Positions 51,354 through 61,900 of a DNA stretch of 64,000 nt are shown here, in pieces. Below the pieces are notes generated by a model. That model worked only from the letters and a program-made list of their open reading frames with translations. It was not told the DNA's origin and did no database searches. Both the position numbers and the translations under genes were made by a program. Each line of letters begins with the position of its first letter. The stretch's first letter is position 1. The DNA is taken from the NCBI GenBank assembly GCA_024803745.1, contig JANJXV010000006.1, forward strand, positions 41,471,501-41,535,500, read 5' to 3'. This DNA is from Megascapheus bottae. Taxonomy: Eukaryota > Chordata > Mammalia > Rodentia > Geomyidae.

Positions 51354-54300
51354 CAGTCCTGGGCTTGAGCTCAGGGCCTGAGCACTGTCCTTGGACTTTC
51401 TCAAGGTTAGAGCTCTACCACTTGAGCCTCAGCACCACTTCTGGCTTTTTTCTATGGATGTGGTACTGAGGAATTGAACCCGGGTCTTCATGAATGCTAG
51501 GCAAGCACTTTAACCACTAGGCCAAACTCCCGGCCCTGTCCCAGAGGTTTTTGCCCAAGATCAGTACTCTACCACTTGAGCCACAGCTCTACTAACAGCT
51601 TTTTTTTGTTGTTGTTTGTTTGTTTTAATTGATCGTGGGGCTTGAACTCTGGACCAGGGCACTGTCCTGGAACTCTTCAGCTCAGGGCTACTGCCCTACC
51701 TTTGAGCCACTGTGTCATTTCCAGTTTTCTGGTGGTTAATTGGAGATTAGAATCTCACTGGCTTTGTAGTGCCTGGTAGGCTTTGAACCTTAATCCTCAG
51801 ATCTCAGCTTCCTGAGTAGCTAGGATTACAGGTGTGAGCCATGGTGCCTGGCTCCACCTTTTTTGATTGTTTAGTGGAGATTAGAGTCTCACAGACTTTC
51901 TTGCTGGGCTGTCTTCCAGTCATGATCCTGCTCTGTATCAGTCTCCTGAGTAGCTAGGATTATAGGCATGAACCACCAGTACTAGAAGAGTAAAGTCTTA
52001 GTATTCGTACCTCCAGTTAATCAGCAAAAAGCTAGAATAAAGCTGGGCACTGGTGGGCCTGCAGTCCTAGCTGCTTGGGAGGTTGACAGCCAGAAGATTG
52101 AGGTTCAAAACCAGCCTAGGCAGAAAAGTCCTCAAGATTCTACCTCCAAAATAATCAGCAAACAGTGAGGCAATGAGGCTATAGATGATACAGCACCATC
52201 TGAGTAAGCAAGGCAAGAGAGTGTGAGGCCCTAGGTTCAAGTTACAGTATCCACAAAATAAATGCCTAACTTTATGAGAATAAAGGAAGAGCAAGGGGAG
52301 GAGAAATAAGATTGATGAGGATGTGGAGACCTTGAAACCCTTGCACATTTCTTCTGGGAATGTAAAATGGTGTAACCACTGTGGAATAGTTTAGAATGGC
52401 TGACTCATAAACCATATGAGCCAGCAATTCCACTCCTAGGTATATATCCCACACAGTTTAAAACAAGGACTCAAACAGGTATTTAGAACCCTGTGGTGCA
52501 TTCCAATATGATTCACAAAAGCCAGTGATAGAAACAATCCCAGCTGTCTATGGACAAATGAATGGAGATAGCACGATGGCTCACACCTGTAATTGCAGTT
52601 ACTTAGAAGGTAGAGACAGGAAGATAAGGGTTTGAAGCCATCTTGGGCAAAAACCTTTCCATGATGTTATCTCAAAGAATGAGTCAGGTGTGGTGGGTTC
52701 ATTGAGAACACTTTGCAACAACATGGCTGAAGCAGTAAGCAGCCTAGCAAGCATAAGCCCTGAGTTTAAACCCCAGTACCATATACAAAAAAAAGCTATC
52801 CAAAATATATTCAAGGATACCGTGTCGCTGGACTGTCTCCGAGATATGAAGAGATTCCAAGAAAGGCAGGGTGAGAAGCAGATCTTGCTCTGTGGCACTG
52901 AGCTCAAGGTGGTCTATGGAACATTTGGTGACAGAGGCCCTGTGCTGCTCCAGGGCTGGGCAGATGCTTTCCAGGAAGCTGCTGCTGTTTGTCAAACAGA
53001 TTTCAATGCGTTGAGAAGCTGCGAAAACAGTCGCGAGAACTTGGAGCATCTCCTGGTCGGCAGTATCCATATTGCTCACCTGGATTTGCAGCAGGGGGAT
53101 CTTGTGGGGCGGGGGAGACAGTTTCCAGTAGCCGCCTCTGATGTCTGGGAGCCTGATGATTTTCGTGTTCATATGCCTGTGTATGTTCTCTCGTTTCTCA
53201 GCAATGTTTTGCTCAATTTCCTTCAGAGACTCAAAGGCAGCTGCGTAGTCTGGATCTACAGCTGGTATCTGTGATTTGTTATAACATGCTTCCAGGTCTG
53301 GCGTACATGGTCGGGGTGGTGATTTCTTCCCATTTAGGGTGACTTTGATGCTCCTCAATACTAACAAGCTTTCTGGATATTCAAAGAAGTACTCTGATGC
53401 AAGTTCTTTCAAATCTAGTGTTCTTCCTTGAAAAAACTGCAGGAAAAATGGAGAACACGCAGCCATCGTATTGCTATGATAAGCGACTTTTAGAGCAAGA
53501 TCCAGCAATCGCAATGAAGCATATGCAAAGAAAGTCTCTGGATAGATCTTCCACATATCCCACATTAACTGCATGGGCGGCGAACTTTCCAGCTGGAACT
53601 GCAGGTACTCATCATTTTCGGGTATACTCTGCAGTGAGTCATTATGATCCAACAACTGCAACAAATGAGATACCAGTTTTGGTCCCACCTTTGTTGAAGG
53701 TTGGCTAGAGACATAAATCAAAAACTTCTTATAGAGAAATACAGCCTTCAAGGAGGAGTTAATTTCTTTCAAATAATTAAGTCCCAACTCTTGCTCTTCC
53801 TGCTGATCTGAATCCAGGAGTTCAATCAGTTTCATCCCAGCAAGGAATTCTTGGAAAGCTGGATTTAAAAAGCGATAGACTGGTCTTAGTCGCTGGGCAG
53901 TAAACTTGCTCAGGAAGCATGTGGTTAGACTTTCATCTTCATCCAGTCCTATTTCTATGAGGTCATCACCATTAAACTTAAAGCGAGATGCAAAAAGCCC
54001 TTTCAAGGCCAGCTGGCCACAGGAGGACACTGTTGCTTTCAGAAGTTCGGGGTTTTTTTGGTCCCTAGAGGAAACATGTTCCATATAGGACTTGAAAACT
54101 GCCACATCATCAAAAAACTGGTCTAAAGGGTGCTGAGACCAATTAGCCCAGAGGGCTGCTAAGAACAGTGGAGTCTTCTGAATTCCCTGTAAATCTTGGT
54201 TGGTTTTAAAATAAATCATAAACTTTACCAGACGGATAAAATTATATGGGCAAAGAGTCCGTAATATACACAGAGTGTTATAGAAGGGAAAATCTTGAAT

Positions 54301-55559
54301 GTCAAGAATAGTATGGAGGTATCGGCGAACGTCCCGGGTTCTGTTTCTATGGGTTGCAATCAGTAAGCAGGTCCGTGATGTGTGGTTTCTGAGAATCAGC
54401 TTCTGTATGGCCTGAGGGATTGAGTACATTTCACTATAGTCATCCAGAAGGAATAGCACCTGGTTCTTGAGCTGCTGGATGATGTTCCTCAGGGACTCTT
54501 CTTCAGTAAGAGCATCTTCTGTCCCTAGGAGCTGGTCATGAATGATGTCAGCCAGTCCCTGGTCTTGTCTGATAGAGTGGAGGGAGAGGTAGAAGACCAG
54601 CCGGAACCTATATAGCAGGGGACAGCATCCTGATGCCCAGAGAAAAGCGATTTTCTTCAGAAAGACTGTCTTCCCACTCCCCATATCTCCCTCCACACAC
54701 ATGATGGAGTTCAGATTGGCCAAGACCTCAGGCATCATCAGGGTTTCTTGGGTTGGGCTGCTGATGTGCTTAGAGACAATGGACAGATCACAACCCAGAA
54801 ATCTGTCAGTGGGTTGATTGGGAGAGATCCCAAGTAAAGACATGTGGCGAAAACTAGCTTTGATGTAGGCTGCCCTCAGTTGCTCACTCAGTCTTTTTGC
54901 CTCTCTCAACCACCTCGGTGCTCCCTCTGTGGAGAAAGAGAGGCACAGTTAGAGTCACACTTACATCTCTCCAGTCCTAAAGACATGCTTTTGACACTGC
55001 ATGATTCCATCACCATCTGAGACCTCTAGCTTGAGACCTTCTCTTAGCTCTCTCAGCAAAACCAGAACATAGGGACCATGTGCTCAGGTCTACGGCTTTC
55101 CATGGGGAATAAGACCCTATCCTTTCCCACTTAAAAATCTAGAAGAAGCTGGGTACAGTATCTTTAAATCTCGGCTTATTTAAATCTGAGACTTGTGCAC
55201 TGTGGGTTCAAACCTGCACTAAGCCTGGAGATGTCCTAGGAACTTCGGCTTTCTCTCCCATACATCCACAATCCAGTGCCCCTCTTCTCTGGACAATTAT
55301 GAATACCCTTCCTTTTCCAACTCCTATATACAAATGTATTTACACATACATATAATCTCATGTACTGCTGGGCACCAGTGGCTCACGCCTGTTATCTTAG
55401 CATCTCAGGAGGCTGAGATCCAAGGATCAAGGTTCAAAGCCAGCCCAGGAAAGAAAGGCTCAGACTCTTTATCTTCAATAAACTACCAAAATAAAAAAGC
55501 TGGAAATGGACTTGTTGCTCAAGTGGTACAGCAAAGGAAACTCAGGATAGCCCCAAGAC

Positions 55560-55608
<49 letters not shown>

Positions 55609-56573
55609 AGCTTGTGTTACTTCCAAGATTTTACCTGGCACTGTAGAATTAACTGCTTCTGAATCTTGCAGATTGCTTGTCTTTGTGGCTTCCTTTGAAT
55701 ACAATTAGGTTCCTTATTAATTAAAATTTGTATCAGAATGAAATATCATTAAGGACCATACATCTTCTAAACACAGATCACCCCACAATAGCTTTACCCT
55801 TGAGGAATACCTCCAGTTCTGACTTTCTGCTGGTCAAACGAAACTAAGAGTTTCATGGATTTATCTATCTGGGATGGCTTCAAATCACAATCTTTGGGTC
55901 TCAGCTTTGACTAATTAGTATCATAAGAATGAGCTATCAGGGCCATGAGTTTGGCTAATGGTAGAGTGCTTGCCTAGCATGCACGAAAAACCGGGTTCAA
56001 TTCCTCGGTACCACATACATAGAAAAAAGCTGGAAGTGGTGCTGAGGCTCAAGTAGTAGAGCTCTAGCCTTGAGAAAGTCCAAGGACAGTGCTCAGGCCC
56101 TGAGCTCAAGCCCAGGACTGGCAAAAAAAAAACAAAAAAAAAAAAAAAAAGAATGAGCTATCAGTACCCAGCTTCCATGCATCTCTCTCCTCTCCTCTCT
56201 CTCTCTGTCTCCCTCTCTCATTCCTTCCTTTATTTTGTTCACCCAGCTTCCATGCATCTCTCTCTGTCTCTCTCATTCCTTCCCCTCCCCCTGCTTTTTT
56301 TTTTTGATTGGTTCATGGGTTCATGGGGCTTGAACTCTGGGCCTGGGCACTGTCCCTGGGCCCTTCAGCTCAAGGCTAGCACTCTACCACTTGAGCCACA
56401 GCGCTGCTTCCAGTTTTCTGGTGGTCAGTTGGAGATAAGAGTCGCCAGACAACCAGAAGTAGCGCTGTGGCAAAAGTCTCCTGGACTTTTGTGTATGAGC
56501 TGGCTTTGAACCATGATCCTCATAGCTCCACTTCCAGAGCAGCTGGGATTAGACACAGCCACTGGTGCCTCAC

Positions 56574-56647
<74 letters not shown>

Positions 56648-58904
56648 TCCCTTCTGCCTCTCTTTCCCCTCCCTTTTTTTCTTTATTTTTTGCTTGAATT
56701 CCTGACCTGGGTGCTGTCCCTAAGCTCTTTTGTTCTAGGCTAGTGCTTTACAACTATAAGCTGCAGCACTACTTCTTGTTTTCTGGAGATAACCGTCTCA
56801 TAGACTTTCCTGCCTGGGCGGTCTTTGAATGGTGATCTTTAGATCACTAAAGAATTTGGACTCATATCCAATTAATCACTATTTAAAAAAAAAAAAACTG
56901 GAAGTGGGGCTGTGGCTCAGGGGTAGGTTGGTAGCCTTGAGCTGTAGAGCTCAGGGAAAACTCCTAGGTCTAGTGTTCCAAGTTGCATGACTGACCAAAG
57001 GGGGAAAAAAAAAAGAATCACATGGGGGAAGTGGTGTTGTGGCTCAAGTGGTAGAGCGATAGCTGTGAGCTGAAAAGCTCAGGGGCTTAGGGACAACTCC
57101 TAGGCCCAGAGTTCAAGCCCCACAAAGCAGAGGGAGGGGAGAAAAATCATATGGAATGTTTTGCCTGAATGGCTTTGTCCTCAGATCTCAGCCTCCTGAG
57201 TAGCTAGGATTACTGGTGTGAGCCCAGGTGCCTGGAAGGCCTGATGCTTGTTGTTGTTGTTAGGGGCTACAGTTACACACATAAGTCAGTGAGTACATTT
57301 CTTCTTGAACACTGTTCTCCCCTCTCATATTTTTCTCCCACTTTGCCTCCCTGACAACCCCTAAGATCTGATTTTCTTTTTTTCTTTTTGCCAGTCCTGG
57401 GGGTTGAACTCAGGGCCTGAGCATTGTCCTTAGACTTTCTCAAGGCTAGAGCTCTACCATTTGAGCCATAACACCACTTGCAGCTTTTTCTATGTATATG
57501 GTACTAAGGAATCAAACCTGGGTCTTTGTTCATGCTAGGCAAGCACTCTATCACTAGGCCAAACTTCTGGCCCAAGACCTAACACTTGTTTGAAAGTTTT
57601 CAATCACATGACTATGGAGTGCTAGAACAGAAACAGTGTTTGGGTTCATTACCTCGACTTCAGAATGTTCACAGTGACTCCGAGGGTCTGCCATCTTTTC
57701 TGTAGATTTCATATTTTGGAGAAATAGACAACTAGGAATAAAAGTTAAAAGTTATAATAATAATAGTTATATGCAGTATTACATGCAATGAAGCATTTGT
57801 GCTAGGTTTTACAAAACACAGTTTCAGTGACATGATTAATTATAAAATAAACACTTTTGGTCAGAATCAATGTCATTTGCCACAAAGGATTCTCAACCAT
57901 TGACATGTGCATGGTTTGAAAAGTGATGACATTCAGGGAATTGGATGGGACAACTGTATGTTTAACTCATGTAGATGAAAACCAACTGAAATTAATGTAA
58001 AAGGATTAAAAGTAAGCCAGGGGTCTGAGAATGTGGCTTAGTGGTAGAATGCTTGCCTAGCATACACAAAAACCTGGGTTCCATTCCTCAGTACCACATA
58101 AACAGAAAAAGCCTGAAGTTGTGCTGTGGCTCAAGTGGTAGAATGCTAGCATTGAGCAAAAAACTGATCAGGAATAGCGCCCAGACCCAGGACTGGCCAA
58201 AAAAAACCCCAAAAAACAAAGTCAGGTGCTAGTGGGAAGAATAATAGGAGAATCACAGTCTAGACTAGCTAGGCATATACACAGGACTCTTATCTAAAAA
58301 AAAAAAACAAAACAAAAACAAACCTTTAAAAAGGCTAGAGCCATAGCTTAAATGGTAGAGCACCTGCCTGGCAACTACATGGCCCTGAGTTCAAACCCCA
58401 GCACTGAAAAAAAATTAAAGCAAATTTTCATTACAAAATTGAAAAAAAGGCCGGGAGTTTGGCCTAGTGGTTAAAGTGCTTGCCTAGCATGCATGAAGAC
58501 CCAGGTTCGATTCCTTGGTACCACATACATAGAAAAAAGCCAGAAGTGGTGCTGAGGCTCAAGTGGTAGAGCTCTAGCCTTGAGAAAGTCCAAGGACATT
58601 GCTCAGGCCCTGAGTTCAAGCCCAGGACTGGCAAAAAAAAAAATGAAAAAAAGCTGGGTGGTGGCTCACACCTGTAATCCTAGCTATTCAGGAGGCTGAG
58701 ATCAAGAATCAAAGCCAGCTCGGGCACAAAAGGACCTGAGACTCTTATTTCCAATTTACCCCAAGAAAATGGGGAAGTGGGGTTTAGCTCAAAGGTAGGG
58801 CGGTAGCCTTCAGCTGAAGAGCACGGGGACAATGCCCAGCCCAGGGATAGGATAGTAGCCTTCAGCTGAGGAGCTCAGGGACAGCACCCAGGCCCATGAC
58901 CCAC

Positions 58905-58936
<32 letters not shown>

Positions 58937-61900
58937 TGGGAGTTTGGCCTCATGGTAAGAGTGCTCACCTAGCACGCATGAAGACCCAGGTTCAATTCCT
59001 CAGTACCACATACATAGAAAAAGCCAGAAGTGGTGCTGTAGTTAAAGCTCTAGCCTTGAGCAAAATATGGCCAACGACAGTGCCCAGGCCCTGAGTTCAA
59101 GCACCAGGACTGGCAAAAAAAAAAAAAAAAAAACAAATTGAAAAAAATCAGCTATGTACCAGTGGCTCAAAGAGGCTGAGATCTGAAGACCACAGTTCAA
59201 AGCCAGATGGGCAGGAGTCTGTGACACTCTTATCTCCAATAAACCACCAAAAAAGCTAAAAGTACAGCTGTGGTTCAAGTGGTAAGTGTTAGTCTTCAGT
59301 AAATCAAGTTCAGAGACAGTGCCTTACACATGATCTAACCATATGATACTATTATTCCTCCTTCAGTCATTCAGGATACCATTGTAAACTGTATAACTTC
59401 AGAATTCCCAAATTCTGATAAAGTACTTCCTTAACTAGCCAAAATGTATCATTAGATTCCCACTGAACCAAAGCTGTTATAGATCTTCAAATAAACTATT
59501 TTAAGGTGCTTAATATAAATAAAACTGTACATATATACGCATTAACTATTCATTACCCAAGACATTGTTACAAGTCTTGTTTAGGACAGGTCCTGGTAGC
59601 TCATGCCTATAATCCTAATTACTCAGGAGGCTGAGATATAAGGATCATGGTTAGAAGCCAGTCTGGGCAGGAAAGTCTGTGAGACTCGTATCTCCAATTA
59701 ACTAGCAGAAAAGCAGAAATGGAGCTGTGGATCAAAGTGATAGAGTGCTAGTCTTGAGCAAATGAGCTCAGGGACAGAAAATGAAAATGATGGAATAGGG
59801 GTTGGGAGTTTGGCCTTGTAGTAAAGTGCTTACCTGAAGAACTGGGTTTGAGTCCTTGGTACCACATAGGAAAAAAAAAAAAAAAAGCGAGAAATGGTGC
59901 TGTGGCTCAAGTGGCAGAGCTCTAGCTTTAAGAAAGCCTAAGGACAGGCCGGGAGTTTGGCCTAGTGGTTAAAGTGCTTGCCTAGCATGCATGAAGACCC
60001 GGGTTCGATTCCTCGGTACCACATACATAGAAAAAAGCCAGAAGTGGTGCTGAGGCTCAAGTGGTAGAGCTCTAGCCTTGAGAAAGTCCAAGGACAGTGC
60101 TCAGGCCCTGAGCTCAAGCCCAGGACTGGCAAAAAAAAAAAAGAAAGCCTAAGGACAGTGCAGGTAAGGTGGCTCACACCTGTAATCCTAGCTACTCAGG
60201 AGGCTGAGATCTAAAGATTGTGGTTCAAAGCCAGTCTGGGCACTAAAGTCCTTGAGACTCTTATCTCCAATTAACTACCAGAAAACTAGAAATGGCGCAA
60301 TGGCTCAAGTGGTAGGGCAGTAGTTTTGAGCTGAAGAGCTCAGGGCCAATGCCCAGGACCAGAGGTAGGGCAGTAGCCTTGAGCTGAAGAGCTCAGGGAC
60401 AGTACCCAGGTCCAGAGTTCAAGTCTCATGACTGAGAAAAAAAAGTTTGTGTATTTCACTTAACCAAAAAATACATAAATATACATACAGACAACTTTAT
60501 ACAATCTGAATCAAAGGAGGTAAAAGATGTCTTCCACAAAATGGATAAGTCATTGACGTGCATTCAGTCATAAGACTCTAGCCCTTCATTCTATTCACCT
60601 GGGAGAATATCTGATGTGATCTTTCATTGGGTCATCATCTTCTTTCCATTCCTTCATACACAATCCACAGGAAAAACAATGCACAATGTCCTTAATTTCT
60701 AGAAGAAAGCAAATTTTATTTGTGCCCATGACACATGCATTCATCACTTCACAAGCAGATGATAATCCTTATTATATCTTCAGTAGCATTTTGTTTCAAA
60801 ATGTAAGCTGACTGGTCACTCAGGAGGCCCACAACTTAGTTCAGTCATGGACTAAGTCCAGTGAAAGGTGAATGGGATTGGAGTCACTGGATATTCTTCC
60901 TCCTGCACTGAATAGCGTTCTTAAGAGGTCTTTCTTGAGTCTGGGCGTTGTCTCTGAGCTTTTTGTTGTTGGTGTTGCTATGGATCATGGGGTTTGAACT
61001 GGGCCTGGGCCCTGTCTCTGAGCTCTTCAGCTCAAGGCTACCACCCTACCCTCCAGCCAAACCCCACTTTCCATTTTCTAGAGGTTAATTGGAGATAAGA
61101 GTCTCAGGGTCTTTTGTGCCCAGGCTGGCTTTGAACCTTGATCCTCAGATCTCAGCCTCCTGAGTAGCTAGGATTACAGGCATGAGCCACCATGCCTGGC
61201 TTTTTTTTTTTTTTTTAAATTAAAGAATTGCAGTCCAGGGCTGGGAGTTTGGCCTAGTGGGAGAGTGCTTGTCTTGCATGCATGAAGAGCCCGTTCGTTC
61301 CATTTCTCGGTACCACATACATAGAAAAGCCAGAAGTAGTGCTGTGGCTCAAGTGGTAGAGCTCTAGCCTTTGACAGTGCTCAAGCCCTGTGTTTAAGCC
61401 CCAGGACGGGCAAAATAAATAGATAGATAGATAGAATTGCAGTCTATCCCTTGATCCACAGCTCTGCTTCTGGCTTTTTGGTGGCTAACTGGAGATAAAG
61501 AGTATCTTGGACTTTCCTCCCTGATCTGACCTTGAATTGTGATCTTAGGATCTCAGCCTCCTGAGTTGCTGGGATTATAGGTATGCACCATCAGCACTGG
61601 GTGAGGCTGGTTTTTTTTGTCAGTCATGGGACTTGAACTCTGGGCTTGGGCATTGTCTCTGAGTTCTTTAGCTCAAGGCTACCACCCTACCCCTTGAGCC
61701 ACAGTGCCACTTGGAATTTTCTGGTGATTAATTAGAGATAAGAGTCTCGGGGCCTTTAGTGCCCAGACTGGCTTTGACCTGTGATCCTCAGATCTCAGCC
61801 TCCTAAGTAGCTAGAATTACAGGTGTGAGCCACAGTGCCTAGCTTTTTGGGGGCTTTCCTCAAGGCTCTACCACTTGAGCCACAGCACCACTTCCAGCTT

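Noticed and set aside
52690..53274. 194-codon plus-strand open frame
   Set aside because: It is antisense to the NAIP NACHT exon, has no recognisable protein character, and is explained as a shadow of the real gene.
56513..56743. Ser-Leu repeat proteins
   Set aside because: They are translations of the (CT)n microsatellite at 56577-56642.
58451..60141. Regularly spaced repeats resembling an array
   Set aside because: They are independent SINE insertions, several with their own target-site duplications, in eukaryotic introns; not a CRISPR array.
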